Below, one piece after another: positions 54,991-63,640 of a stretch of DNA of 64,000 nt. Under the pieces are notes generated by a model. It was not told the origin of the DNA. It ran no database searches and saw only the letters and a list, made by a program, of their open reading frames with translations. How positions within the stretch are numbered: position 1 is the stretch's first letter; the number at the start of each line of letters is the position of its first letter. The stretch comes from Streptococcus infantis (lineage in GTDB: Bacteria; Bacillota; Bacilli; Lactobacillales; Streptococcaceae), in contig NZ_JAHZPZ010000002.1 of NCBI RefSeq assembly GCF_019929665.1, positions 62,001 to 126,000 on the forward strand, read 5' to 3'. Position numbers and translations under genes: made by a program.

Positions 54991-56376
54991 CTACCTCACC
55001 TCCCCTAGAGTATCATTGTTCAGAGATGGGAGAGGTTTGGTAATTGTCACTGCTTTCACATGACTGAGACCCTGACTAGTCATCTCGATCCAATAATCGA
55101 CCACAGAAATCAAGGGATCTAAACGATGGCTAATGATCAAAAAACTTCTTCCCTGATTTCTGTCCTCCAAAATCCACCTGCAAAAATAATGGCAGGCTCT
55201 ATCATCCAAACCTGCAAAAGGTTCATCTAGCAAGATCACAGAAGCCTTGCTGGTCAAGATGGTCAATAGCTGAAGAATCTTTTGCTGGCCGCCACTTAAT
55301 TGGTAGGGACTCTTATCAAGAGCCTGCTCCAGATCAAAATATTGTAAAGCTTGGAAAATTCGCTGATTTCTTTCAGAATCAGGTCCATCTAATTGAAGCT
55401 CTTCTCGCAGACTGGCTCTGATAAACTGCTTCTCAGCTTCCTGAACAACACCCGTCAGGTCACGGTACAAACTCTTTTTCTTTTTCAGGACTGTCCCCTT
55501 CCAAGTAATGAGCCCTTTATACTTTTGAAATTGAAGAATAGAGCGAAAGAGGGTTGATTTCCCGACACCATTGTCACCCAAGATACAGGAAATTCCTTGG
55601 TAGAATGTAAAATCCGCAATGGAAAAGAGGGGGCGATTACCCAGCTCACAAGTCACACGATCCATATGGTATAGTTCTGGGCTAGAAGCAACTTCCTTTG
55701 AAACAACCTGTGTCATCTCAGAGGTAGGGATTTGAAACACCTCCCTCAGTTGCCCGTCTCTCAGCTCCACCATATGGTCGATATAGGCTTCATAGTCTGA
55801 TAAATCATGGTCACACAGGATGACTGTCTTCCCATCAAGAGCCAACTCTTTTAGAATCTCCAATATCTCGATTCTGCTCTTGCGGTCAATGGAAGCAAAA
55901 GGCTCATCCAAGAGATAGACCCTAGGATTCATAGCAAAGAGAACAGCCAAAGCAGCTTTTTGCTTTTCCCCACCTGATAGGTGATGGATGGGACGGTGCA
56001 AGATTGGCTCGCAACGACATTGCCGAACCACCTCTGCTATTTTAGAATCAATCTCTTGAAGGGGATGGCCGATATTCTCCAGGGTAAAAATCAGCTCCTC
56101 AAACAAGTTCTCCATGGTAAATTGATGATTGGGATTTTGAAAGAGAATGCCAACCGACTGGACACGTTCGACGATAGAAAGCTGACTGACCTCTCTCCCA
56201 TCTATCAGGACTTGACCACTATAGGGTAAGGAACTGACTTGAGCAATGACTTGAAAGAGGCTGGATTTTCCTGAACCACTGCTCCCAACTAACAAGGTAA
56301 AAGCTTGCGCATGAAAAGTAAAATCAAGCGGCTCTGAGAAGATTGGGGACTGAATCTCCCGTAATTCCAGACCCAT
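54991..56376 (-). CDS. ykoD: YkoD-type ECF transporter double ATP-binding protein
   Basis: The 461-residue protein is two ABC ATPases fused. Half 1: Walker A GSSGSGKSSLF, signature LSGGEKQKAAL, Walker B VYLLDEPFASIDRKS. Half 2: GDNGVGKSTLF, signature LSGGQQKILQL, VILLDEPFAGLDDRA. It is the energy part of the YkoEDC vitamin transporter, and is directly adjacent to ykoE and ykoC. Confidence 0.94.
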   Translation of the reverse strand: MGLELREIQSPIFSEPLDFTFHAQAFTLLVGSSGSGKSSLFQVIAQVSSLPYSGQVLIDGREVSQLSIVERVQSVGILFQNPNHQFTMENLFEELIFTLENIGHPLQEIDSKIAEVVRQCRCEPILHRPIHHLSGGEKQKAALAVLFAMNPRVYLLDEPFASIDRKSRIEILEILKELALDGKTVILCDHDLSDYEAYIDHMVELRDGQLREVFQIPTSEMTQVVSKEVASSPELYHMDRVTCELGNRPLFSIADFTFYQGISCILGDNGVGKSTLFRSILQFQKYKGLITWKGTVLKKKKSLYRDLTGVVQEAEKQFIRASLREELQLDGPDSERNQRIFQALQYFDLEQALDKSPYQLSGGQQKILQLLTILTSKASVILLDEPFAGLDDRACHYFCRWILEDRNQGRSFLIISHRLDPLISVVDYWIEMTSQGLSHVKAVTITKPLPSLNNDTLGEVR

Positions 56377-56937
56377 CTATGCCTTTCCTCCAGCTGCAAA
56401 CTGATGATAGAGTTTGACAATGGCACGAACCAAAATGGCACAGAAGAAAAAGACAGAAATAAAACGCACCACCAGCAAGGAAAGGACAAAAGGAAGGGAG
56501 AAGGCATAGTAACCTAACTTAATGTATTCATAGACAAAGCTAAAAAGGGTAATCCCAATACTATTAGCAGTTAGAGAGAGCCAACTTTCATAACGATTCT
56601 TTGTTACAATAAAACCAAATTCACTTCCCAAACCTTGAACCAAGCCGGACAAAAGAGCGCCTAGACCGAATTGGCTACCATAAAGGACTTCAGCAAGTGC
56701 AGCAAGCACTTCTCCAATCGTTGCACTTCCGATTCTTGGAACAAAGATGGCCGCAATGGGCGCAGCCATACACCAGAGACCAAAGAGGATTTCATTGGCA
56801 AAGGCCTGCAAACCAAGAGGGGCCAAGATCAGGGTGAGGATATCAAACAGATAGCCTGAACCCACAAAAACGCCACCAAAAAAGATAGACAAGAAAGCAA
56901 GTAAGATAACATCTTTTAACTGCCATTTTTTCAACAT
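56377..56937 (-). CDS. ykoE: YkoE-type ECF transporter substrate-binding (S) component
   Basis: The protein has 186 residues from the ATG ending at 56937, six bases after AAGGAG; the longer frame has no site. It has about six hydrophobic helices: DVILLAFLSIFFGGVFVGSGYLF, LFGLWCMAAPIAAIFVPRIGSATIGEVLAALAEVLYGS. YkoE proteins bind HMP or related thiamine precursors. It is the first gene of the seven-gene thi operon, under a TPP riboswitch. Confidence 0.9.
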   Translation of the reverse strand: MLKKWQLKDVILLAFLSIFFGGVFVGSGYLFDILTLILAPLGLQAFANEILFGLWCMAAPIAAIFVPRIGSATIGEVLAALAEVLYGSQFGLGALLSGLVQGLGSEFGFIVTKNRYESWLSLTANSIGITLFSFVYEYIKLGYYAFSLPFVLSLLVVRFISVFFFCAILVRAIVKLYHQFAAGGKA

Positions 56938-57022
56938 AAAAAACTCCTTTTTTAAAGAAAAGTGGGGCATTCAAGGAGAGCTACCAAAAGGCTTGCCGTC
57001 AAGCCTATCCTCTTTTGATAAA

Positions 57023-57058
57023 CAAAAAAACTCCAATTACAAACGAGAATTAGAGTTT
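57023..57058 (-). terminator. Riboswitch-controlled terminator before ykoE
   Basis: AAACTCTAATT (57048-57058) pairs with AATTGGAGTTT (57028-57038), one wobble, then seven Ts on the minus strand. It lies 50 bases after the aptamer. Confidence 0.88.
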
Positions 57059-57107
57059 AGCTTACAAGATTAGACAGTTCTTTTCGACATACGAAAAAAA
57101 CCTTTTC

Positions 57108-57179
57108 ACATTTCCCTTCGCCAGTATTAACTGTATCAGGTTCAATGGGTATCATCTCAGCCTAAAGCACCCCAAATGT
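57108..57179 (-). ncRNA. TPP riboswitch of the ykoEDC-tenA-thiWME operon
   Basis: On the minus strand P1 pairs ACATTT with AAATGT. Conserved parts are GGGGTGC, GGCTGAGATGATACCC, TTGAACCTGATACAG, TTAATACTGGCGAAGGGAA. A terminator follows at 57023-57058, so TPP binding should stop transcription of the whole operon. Confidence 0.96.
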
Positions 57180-57202
57180 CTTTATTATTTTATTACTGGA
57201 CC

Positions 57203-57231
57203 AGTATAACAGAAATTGAAAGCCCTAGCAA
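57203..57231 (-). promoter_or_regulatory. Promoter of the ykoE operon
   Basis: TTGCTA (57226-57231), 17 bases, TATACT (57203-57208) with an upstream TG. Duplicated at 58302-58330. Confidence 0.75.
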
Positions 57232-57307
57232 GATATTTGACCGGAAAATATATTTATATAGTTTGTTTGTTCATTCTTTTAATCTACATAAAAGTATTGC
57301 ATCTGTC

Positions 57308-57976
57308 CTATAATTCATAACCAATATCAAAAAAGGCTAATTCTAAAGCAACTGCTTGATTCCAGCGTTCCTGAAGTTCTGTCAAATCTTCTCGACCTTT
57401 CCCGACACGATTGAGTTCGTCAACCAGAAATTGAACCCACTCTGCAAAGAAAGGACCTCTATGGAGATTAATCCATTCCGAATGAATATAGGCTTCAGGT
57501 TGAGGCAAATCTTTAGAACCCCAGTCTAAATAGAGACCTTCTGCAATGACCAGCATGACCAAAAGATGAGCATAGTCTGATGAAGCCACAGCAGAATACA
57601 TTAGCTCCTGAAAGGCTTTTGTTACAGGGTGCAAGGTCACTTCTAGATAGTCATTCTCTGCTACTTTTAACTCTTTGAAAGCCTTTTGGAAATAACCATC
57701 TTCATCTGCTTCAAGAAAGCCTAGTTGCTTGGCAAAACGAAGCTTGGATTCAAGCTGGTCTGCGTGAGCTACACAGGCACCCAGCATGGATAAAAAGGCA
57801 TCAAAGAAATGATAATCTTGAATCAGGTAGTCTTTTAAGACCTTATTCTCAATTGTCCCCGCAAAAAGTTCGTTAACAAAGCGATGATTGATTGCAGACT
57901 GCCAATCCTTCTGACTGCTTTTTAATAATTCTCCAACGGTCAAACCTGGCTGAAATGCATAGTCTTGTGTTTCCAT
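57308..57976 (-). CDS. TenA_E-type aminopyrimidine aminohydrolase homologue
   Basis: The 222-residue protein has the TenA fold (LLKSSQKDWQSAINHRFVNELFAGTIENKVLKDYLIQDYHFF, C-terminal ELAFFDIGYEL). The catalytic Cys of the TenA_C class is absent: the equivalent region reads VMLVIAEGLYLDWG. It therefore belongs to the TenA_E group, whose members handle thiamine breakdown products. It is transcribed alone behind its own TPP riboswitch. A second tenA of the other class lies three genes into the neighbouring operon. Confidence 0.88.
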   Translation of the reverse strand: METQDYAFQPGLTVGELLKSSQKDWQSAINHRFVNELFAGTIENKVLKDYLIQDYHFFDAFLSMLGACVAHADQLESKLRFAKQLGFLEADEDGYFQKAFKELKVAENDYLEVTLHPVTKAFQELMYSAVASSDYAHLLVMLVIAEGLYLDWGSKDLPQPEAYIHSEWINLHRGPFFAEWVQFLVDELNRVGKGREDLTELQERWNQAVALELAFFDIGYEL

Positions 57977-58121
57977 ATTTATTTTTCCTTTCTTTACTCC
58001 TTAGTAATCAATAAAATATCAAGAGATACCAAGCAAGATCGTAATTCCACTTGATACTTTTAAAGAACATCGAGGGCATTTTCAGAGAGCTACCTAAACA
58101 AGCCTATCCAGTTTGTATAAA

Positions 58122-58157
58122 CAAAAAAACTCCAATTACAAACGAGAATTAGAGTTT
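58122..58157 (-). terminator. Riboswitch-controlled terminator before the TenA_E gene
   Basis: Same hairpin as at 57023: AAACTCTAATT (58147-58157) with AATTGGAGTTT (58128-58138) and Ts. Confidence 0.88.
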
Positions 58158-58206
58158 ACCTTACAAGATTAGACAGTTTCCTTCAACATACGAAAAAAAC
58201 CTTTTC

Positions 58207-58278
58207 ACATTTCCCTTCGCCAGTCTTAACTGTATCAGGTTCAATGGGTATCATCTCAGCCTAAGGCACCCCAAATGT
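58207..58278 (-). ncRNA. TPP riboswitch of the TenA_E gene
   Basis: Near-identical to the aptamer at 57108: GGGGTGCCTTAGGCTGAGAT and TTGAACCTGATACAG are intact. The leader shows only two or three aptamer differences. Followed by a terminator. Confidence 0.96.
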
Positions 58279-58301
58279 CTTTATTATTTTATTACTGGAC
58301 C

Positions 58302-58330
58302 AGTATAACAGAATTTGAAAGCCCTAGCAA
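58302..58330 (-). promoter_or_regulatory. Promoter of the TenA_E gene
   Basis: TTGCTA (58325-58330), 17 bases, TATACT (58302-58307), a copy of the ykoE promoter. Confidence 0.75.
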
Positions 58331-58394
58331 GATATTTGACTGGAAAATATATTTATATAGTTTCTGATAGCGATTTAATCTTTCTATACACGAA

Positions 58395-58420
58395 GAAAAG
58401 CCTCCACATCAGGTGAAGGC
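58395..58420 (-). terminator. Terminator of lctO
   Basis: GCCTTCAC-CTGAT-GTGGAGGC followed by TTTTC on the minus strand; an eight-base-pair stem with one wobble. Confidence 0.85.
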
Positions 58421-58431
58421 CGTCTTACTTA

Positions 58432-59568
58432 TCAATACAATTTCAAGTCACGTGGGTCAACTGGGAAGGTTGGATTGTATGGGTTATGACGGAGTTTGAA
58501 GTGTTTGACATCCTCAATAGTCTGAGTTCCAGACAACTGCATAACTGTCTTCAATTCTGCATTCAAGTGTTCAAAGACTTGACGCACACCAACACTACCA
58601 CCGAGAGCCAAACCATAGATTACAGGGCGCCCAATAGCTACCAAGTCTGCTCCTGAAGCCAAGGCTTTAAAGACGTGTTGACCACGACGAACACCAGAGT
58701 CAAAGACAATTGGCACACGTTTGTCAACTGCTTCTGCTACTTCTTGAAGTGAGTCAAAGGCAGCTGGTCCACCGTCGATTTGACGGCCACCGTGGTTGGT
58801 TACCCAGATACCAGAAGCTCCAGCAGCGAGTGAGCGTTCAACATCCTCACGGCATTGTGGTCCCTTGACATAAACAGGAAGTCCTGAGTATGTAGCGATA
58901 AATTCTACATCACATGGAGACAAGCGTTGTTTGGCTGACTTGTAAACAAAGTCCATTGATTTACCAGCACCTTCTGGCAGGTATTCCTCAACAATTGGCA
59001 TACCAACGGGGAAGACAAAACCATTGCGCTTGTCGACCTCACGATTGCCCCCTACAGTAGCATCTGCTGTCAAGACAATTGCTTTGTAGCCCTCAGCCTT
59101 CACACGGTCCATGATGTGGCGGTTGATACCGTCATCCTTACTAAAGTAAAATTGGAACCAGTGAGGTGTCCCTTGAAGGGCTTCTGTAATTTTTGGAAGA
59201 TCTACAGTAGAGTAAGAACTAGTTGTATAGAGAGAACCAAACTCATGCACACCACGTGCAGTAGCTACTTCCCCCTGTTCATTTGCTAATTTATGAGCCG
59301 CAACAGGCGCCATAATGATTGGCGAAGACAATTTTTCACCTGCAAATTCAATCTCTGTACTTGGATTTTCCACATCACAAAGCGTATGTGGAACGATGAG
59401 TTTGTGGTTAAAGGCACGGATGTTCTCGCGTAAAGTGAAAGTATCCTCTGCTCCACTAGCGATATAACCAAAGGCAGCTTTAGGAATAACTTGTTGAGCC
59501 ATTGGCTCCAAATCATAAGTGTTAATAAAATCTACAGGTCCTTCTGCATTGCTTGTTTTAAATGACAT
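58432..59568 (-). CDS. lctO: L-lactate oxidase (FMN-dependent)
   Basis: The 378-residue α-hydroxy-acid oxidase turns L-lactate and O2 into pyruvate and H2O2. Motifs: YIASGAEDTFTLRENIRAF, the FMN segment IIMAPVAAHKLANEQGE, GTPHWFQFYFSKDD, ATVGGNREVDKRN, the active-site HGGRQIDGGPA, and FDSGVRRGQHVFKAL. With spxB it forms the H2O2-producing pair, since SpxB makes acetyl phosphate from its product. A cre-like site lies upstream. Confidence 0.95.
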   Translation of the reverse strand: MSFKTSNAEGPVDFINTYDLEPMAQQVIPKAAFGYIASGAEDTFTLRENIRAFNHKLIVPHTLCDVENPSTEIEFAGEKLSSPIIMAPVAAHKLANEQGEVATARGVHEFGSLYTTSSYSTVDLPKITEALQGTPHWFQFYFSKDDGINRHIMDRVKAEGYKAIVLTADATVGGNREVDKRNGFVFPVGMPIVEEYLPEGAGKSMDFVYKSAKQRLSPCDVEFIATYSGLPVYVKGPQCREDVERSLAAGASGIWVTNHGGRQIDGGPAAFDSLQEVAEAVDKRVPIVFDSGVRRGQHVFKALASGADLVAIGRPVIYGLALGGSVGVRQVFEHLNAELKTVMQLSGTQTIEDVKHFKLRHNPYNPTFPVDPRDLKLY

Positions 59569-59586
59569 AAAATTTCCTCCTATTTG

Positions 59587-59601
59587 AGTAAGCGTTTTCT
59601 T
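59587..59601 (-). promoter_or_regulatory. cre-like site upstream of lctO
   Basis: AAGAAAACGCTTACT on the minus strand, one mismatch to the CcpA consensus WTGNAANCGNWNNCW. It lies just before the Shine-Dalgarno. Confidence 0.6.
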
Positions 59602-59687
59602 TTTTCTTTACACATACATCTTACCTCTTTTTCAGAATCCTTTCAAAAATTTTGTCTGGGAATTTCAAACTGATTACCTGGACCTTT

Positions 59688-59727
59688 CAAAAAAATCAGG
59701 TAATCCTTGTGACTACCTGATTTTTCT
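59688..59727 (-). terminator. Terminator of pyrFE
   Basis: AAATCAGGTA-11 bases-TACCTGATTT with T runs on both strands; directly after pyrE. Confidence 0.9.
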
Positions 59728-59732
59728 ATGCT

Positions 59733-60365
59733 CTAAACATTTTGCCAATTTTCTTGGTCTTCTTTAAAGCGTTTGAGGAGAGCAAGTCCTTCTGGTGTGA
59801 TGTAGCCTTCTTCTTGGGCTAGGTGAATGAGCTCACTGTAGTTTGAAAGAGTCACTAGTTTGACACCAGCATCCGCAAAGTTTTTATCTGCTTTTGGTAA
59901 TTGATAGCTAAAAATTGCTACGACACCAAGCACATCTGCTCCTTCGCGTTTGGCTGCTGCTACGGCTTCGAGAACCGAACCACCAGTTGAAATCAAATCT
60001 TCAACAACAACCATCTTTTGTCCTTGAGCTACACGGCCTTCGATTTGGTTTCCAGCGCCATGATCTTTTGGTTTGCTGCGGATATAGGCAAATGGCAGAC
60101 TCATCTTATCAGCGATGATAGCACCGTGTGGGATACCCGCAGTCGCTGTTCCTGCAATCACTTCTACTTCTGGGAATTCTGCCTTGATAGCTTCCACAAA
60201 ACCATTCTCAATCAAGGTACGTGTCTCTGGGTAGGCAAGTGTTACACGGTTGTCCGTATAAATCGGTGACTTGATTCCTGATGCCCAAGTGAAGGGCTCT
60301 TCTGGTTTGAGGTAAACGGCTTGAATTTTCAATAGATGGCTAGCAATGTCTTTAGCAAGTGTCAT
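59733..60365 (-). CDS. pyrE: Orotate phosphoribosyltransferase
   Basis: The 210-residue enzyme makes OMP from orotate and PRPP. Motifs: [47 protein letters not shown] and the PRPP loop [16 protein letters not shown]. It follows pyrF after 31 bases, so the last two steps of UMP synthesis are co-transcribed under PyrR control. Confidence 0.97.
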   Translation of the reverse strand: MTLAKDIASHLLKIQAVYLKPEEPFTWASGIKSPIYTDNRVTLAYPETRTLIENGFVEAIKAEFPEVEVIAGTATAGIPHGAIIADKMSLPFAYIRSKPKDHGAGNQIEGRVAQGQKMVVVEDLISTGGSVLEAVAAAKREGADVLGVVAIFSYQLPKADKNFADAGVKLVTLSNYSELIHLAQEEGYITPEGLALLKRFKEDQENWQNV

Positions 60366-60396
60366 GGGATTCTCCTTTGTATTTTAAACTATATTC

Positions 60397-61098
60397 TTAT
60401 TTCCAGTCTTGGGTCCATTCATCCTTGATAGCATGATAAGCTGCTACTGGATCAGTGGCTTGAGTGATTGGGCGTCCGACAACGATATAGTCACTACCAA
60501 TATGATAGGCATCTGCTGGTGTCATGACACGTTTTTGATCTCCTACTGCAGCGCCTGATGGACGAATGCCGGGTGTCAGGCAAATAAAGTCTGGACTGGT
60601 AGCTTCTTTGATGAGCTTAACTTCCTGAGCTGAACAAACCACACCATCTAATCCCGCTTCAGCAGTTTTCTTGGCATAGTGAATAACCGATTCTTGAAGA
60701 CTGGTTTGAATATTTTGAAACTCTCTCATTTGCTCCTCAGAGGTTGAAGTTAACTGAGTGACAGCAATCAATTTAGCTTCTTTCCCAAGGCCTTCACGCG
60801 CAGCTTTCATCATCTCAACGCCACCTGCTGCATGAACATTGGTCATATCAACGCCCAGATGAGACAAGACCTTCATGGCTGATTTGACTGTATTTGGAAT
60901 ATCATGGAGTTTGAGATCCAGAAAGACACTATGTCCCAAATCTTTCAGATAAGATACAATCTCAGGACCTGTAGCATAATAAAGTTCCATACCTACCTTT
61001 AGATAGAGGCTCTCTCCTGCTGGAAAAAGAGCTAAAAATTGCTTGACTGCCTCAAAACTTGGAAAATCAAGAGCAATAACTGGACGAGCTTCGCGCAT
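60397..61098 (-). CDS. pyrF: Orotidine-5'-phosphate decarboxylase
   Basis: The 233-residue TIM-barrel enzyme makes UMP from OMP. Motifs: [26 protein letters not shown], the catalytic [11 protein letters not shown], and C-terminal [21 protein letters not shown] with VVGRPITQA. It is first in pyrFE, behind a PyrR attenuator. AGGAG stands before the ATG. Confidence 0.97.
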   Translation of the reverse strand: MREARPVIALDFPSFEAVKQFLALFPAGESLYLKVGMELYYATGPEIVSYLKDLGHSVFLDLKLHDIPNTVKSAMKVLSHLGVDMTNVHAAGGVEMMKAAREGLGKEAKLIAVTQLTSTSEEQMREFQNIQTSLQESVIHYAKKTAEAGLDGVVCSAQEVKLIKEATSPDFICLTPGIRPSGAAVGDQKRVMTPADAYHIGSDYIVVGRPITQATDPVAAYHAIKDEWTQDWK

Positions 61099-61135
61099 AC
61101 TTTTCTCCTTTTACCTTTGTTAGCTAGAGAGCATG

Positions 61136-61225
61136 AAAAAAGGAACCTGCCTACAGCAAGGTTCCACGAAAAATGGGTAGTCTCCACCCTTTCACCGTCT
61201 AACCTTAGCTGCCTCTCTGGACTGC
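61136..61225 (-). promoter_or_regulatory. PyrR-dependent attenuator of pyrFE
   Basis: The PyrR binding loop GCAGTCCAGAGAGGCAGCTAAGG lies at 61203-61225 (minus strand), matching ARUCCNGNGAGGYU. Downstream the terminator GGAACCTTGC-N4-GCAGGTTCC with Ts occupies 61136-61165. PyrR with UMP should stabilise the binding hairpin and so favour termination. Confidence 0.9.
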
Positions 61226-61242
61226 TTTAAAGGTTTTTTACT

Positions 61243-61271
61243 ATTCTATTATTTAAAGCGGTACTTGTCAA
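61243..61271 (-). promoter_or_regulatory. Promoter of pyrFE
   Basis: TTGACA (61266-61271), 17 bases, TAGAAT (61243-61248) on the minus strand, 35 bases beyond the divIB stop. Confidence 0.85.
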
Positions 61272-61305
61272 GTAAAAACAAGTAACTGAACGAATCATCT
61301 GAAAC

Positions 61306-62571
61306 TTAGCGACTCTGTGTTGTTTGAGTCGTCTGTGTTGTTTGATCTTGATTTCCTTGCTCAGCTTGTTTTTTCTTCTCTTCTTCCTGCTTCTTCTTTT
61401 CCTCTTCTTTGGCTTTGACTCTTTCGTCATCCAGAGCCTTATCCACTAGACTATAGCTATAGATACCGACCTCCATGTCAATACCGCTAGGAACTGTTAA
61501 CTGTGGTTTTATCTTACTATAGTAAGGTAATTTCTTCCCTAGTTCTGATAATGGCACCAAAATTTCGTCTGTGTCATACATGGTAATCTTTAGAAGGTCA
61601 CTTGTTACCTTACTTGGTGCAAGTTCAATCTTCTCAATCTCTTGCTTAATTTCTGGACTAACTTCATTTAGCTGAGAAATTAGGGTTTTAATCTGTTCCT
61701 CATCGTTAAATAAAACAGATATGTATTTCTCAGGTAAGTTGTCAGAACTAACGGCAGTTGATTCAATGCTTCCACTAGATAAGATTGGATAATAGTTATC
61801 TCCTGAAACTGAATAGGCTACAATCACAAATTCTTTAACTTCAATAGTAAAGTGAACTGGGAATTGATAAACTATCTTAGCCGATTCAATCCAGTGATTT
61901 GATTTGACCATTTCCGCATGCTTATCTTTATTTAAGAGCAAGCTGATTGTATAGTCACTGTCACGAATTCCAGAAGCTTCTTTGACTTGCTCTGCACTTG
62001 TCTGAACCGTCCCTGTAACTTCAATATGTTTCATTGTAGCTAGAGGACTTAGTAGATAAATAGACAAGAATAAGATTATAAAACTAGGGACGAGGATTGT
62101 AACTGCTCGCCAGATATGTATAGAAGGAATGGCCGGTTTTGGAGGTTTACTCTTGGTTTTTACTTTTTTCTGTTTCTTAACCTTTTCGTCAGCTTTTTCT
62201 TTCTCTACTTGATCCTGACTCTTAGAGTCTTCTTGAGGAGTTTCCTCCGAATCTTTCTCTTCATTTGAAGTCTCATCGCTAGTATCCGAATCCTTCTCTT
62301 CAGATTTTTCGGATTCTTCGTCCACTTCTTCAGAACTCTTAGATTGTTCTTCCGTTCTTTTGCTCAAATACTCGTGGTGTTGTTTTTGCCATTCTGACAC
62401 TTCTTGAGCGCTTTCAGAAGACTCTGATACTTGTTCTTCTTTTTCACGAGCTTCTTCTTCGGCACGTTTCGCCTCTTCTTCAGCTTTTTTTTGAAGATAT
62501 TCTTGATTTCGTTTTTGCCACTCTGACAATTCCTTGACTTGAGTGTGCTGATTCTTTTTATCCTTTGACAT
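61306..62571 (-). CDS. divIB: Cell division protein DivIB (FtsQ)
   Basis: The protein has 421 residues from the ATG ending at 62571, with AAGGA six bases before it. A very charged cytoplasmic part (residues 1-150, rich in E and K, containing SEWQKRNQEYLQKKAEEEAK) precedes one helix (AVTILVPSFIILFLSIYLLSP). The extracellular POTRA domain starts at IEVTGTVQTSAEQVKEASGI, and the tail ends in a T/Q-rich repeat. It is in the divisome with FtsL and FtsB. Confidence 0.93.
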   Translation of the reverse strand: MSKDKKNQHTQVKELSEWQKRNQEYLQKKAEEEAKRAEEEAREKEEQVSESSESAQEVSEWQKQHHEYLSKRTEEQSKSSEEVDEESEKSEEKDSDTSDETSNEEKDSEETPQEDSKSQDQVEKEKADEKVKKQKKVKTKSKPPKPAIPSIHIWRAVTILVPSFIILFLSIYLLSPLATMKHIEVTGTVQTSAEQVKEASGIRDSDYTISLLLNKDKHAEMVKSNHWIESAKIVYQFPVHFTIEVKEFVIVAYSVSGDNYYPILSSGSIESTAVSSDNLPEKYISVLFNDEEQIKTLISQLNEVSPEIKQEIEKIELAPSKVTSDLLKITMYDTDEILVPLSELGKKLPYYSKIKPQLTVPSGIDMEVGIYSYSLVDKALDDERVKAKEEEKKKQEEEKKKQAEQGNQDQTTQTTQTTQSR

Positions 62572-62580
62572 CAATTTTCC

Positions 62581-63639
62581 TTATGATAAATCTTTTTTGA
62601 GTAGCTCATAAAAATCTGCCACAGATTTTAATTCCTGAGAATTCTTCATCTTGTTTTGGTAAATCTCTTTGTTTGTCAAGAGTTGATTTACTTTTTCTTC
62701 TAAAGTTGACAAAGTCAAATCGCTCTCTTGCAACTCCTCAGCATAGCCTTTCTTCACAAAATAGGCTGCATTTTCAATCTGGTCTCCACGACTAGCTTCA
62801 CGACCCAGTGGCACAATGACGTGCAATTTAGCCATAGCAAGGAGTTCAAAAATCGTATTGGCACCACCACGAGTGATGACCACATCAGCCAGATTCATGA
62901 GTGGTTGATAGAGTTCTGTCGCATAGTCAACACGGTAGAGGTTCGAACTTAGTTCATTTAAACTAGCATCACCTGTCAGGTTAATGATATTATAGCGACT
63001 AGTCAACTCTTCCTTGTGGTCTGTTACTAGTTGGTTAAAGACACGCGCCCCAGCAGAACCTCCAACAAAGAGAAGAGTTGGTAACTTGTCATTGAAAGAA
63101 GTTCGGATATCCACCATTTCTTCAGGTTCTTCCATAACTGGACCAGAAACCTTGGTCACAGCTCCTACATGTTCTACCTTAGTGAGACTAGACGCTTGCT
63201 CGAAAGTAGAGTACATCTTAGTCGCAAACTTATAGGCAATTTTATTGGCCAATCCCATAGAGAGATCAGACTCGTGGATGAAGACTGGTACTCTGCATAC
63301 CCGCGCTGCGATAACAGGCGGAACAGATACAAATCCACCCTTAGAAAAGAGGGCTTGTGGACGAACTCGAAGCATGATAAAGAGCGATTGAAGAATTCCA
63401 AAAGCAACCTTAAAGACGTCAACCATATTTTGCCATGAGAAATAACGACGTAATTTCCCTGTTGCAATCGAATGGAAGGTAACATCTAAACCTGACTTGA
63501 GAATTTCATGATGCTCAATCCCATTTTTATCACCAATATAGTGGACTTCCCAGCCATCTTCGATGAACTTAGGCATTAACAAAAGGTTGAGGGTAACGTG
63601 TCCAACCGTTCCCCCACCAGTAAATACTATTTTTTTCAT
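62581..63639 (-). CDS. murG: UDP-N-acetylglucosamine--N-acetylmuramyl-(pentapeptide) pyrophosphoryl-undecaprenol GlcNAc transferase
   Basis: The 352-residue GT28 enzyme makes lipid II from lipid I. Motifs: the N-terminal [16 protein letters not shown] (the GGT loop with V where many have G), [28 protein letters not shown], and the C-terminal donor site [24 protein letters not shown]. Its genes order murD-murG-divIB is the usual streptococcal dcw fragment. Peripheral membrane enzyme. Confidence 0.96.
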   Translation of the reverse strand: MKKIVFTGGGTVGHVTLNLLLMPKFIEDGWEVHYIGDKNGIEHHEILKSGLDVTFHSIATGKLRRYFSWQNMVDVFKVAFGILQSLFIMLRVRPQALFSKGGFVSVPPVIAARVCRVPVFIHESDLSMGLANKIAYKFATKMYSTFEQASSLTKVEHVGAVTKVSGPVMEEPEEMVDIRTSFNDKLPTLLFVGGSAGARVFNQLVTDHKEELTSRYNIINLTGDASLNELSSNLYRVDYATELYQPLMNLADVVITRGGANTIFELLAMAKLHVIVPLGREASRGDQIENAAYFVKKGYAEELQESDLTLSTLEEKVNQLLTNKEIYQNKMKNSQELKSVADFYELLKKDLS

Positions 63640-63640
63640 A

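Larger units (their letters stand above)
58120..58363 (-). repeat. Duplicate of 57020-57264: promoter, riboswitch and terminator block
   Basis: The stretch is a direct repeat of 57020-57264, about 1.1 kb away, with only around nine mismatches in 240 bases by eye. It flanks the TenA_E gene on both sides. Confidence 0.9.

Noticed and set aside
61227..61430. 67-residue lysine/arginine-rich minus-strand frame
   Set aside because: Out-of-frame reading of the T/Q/K-rich divIB tail; no ribosome site.
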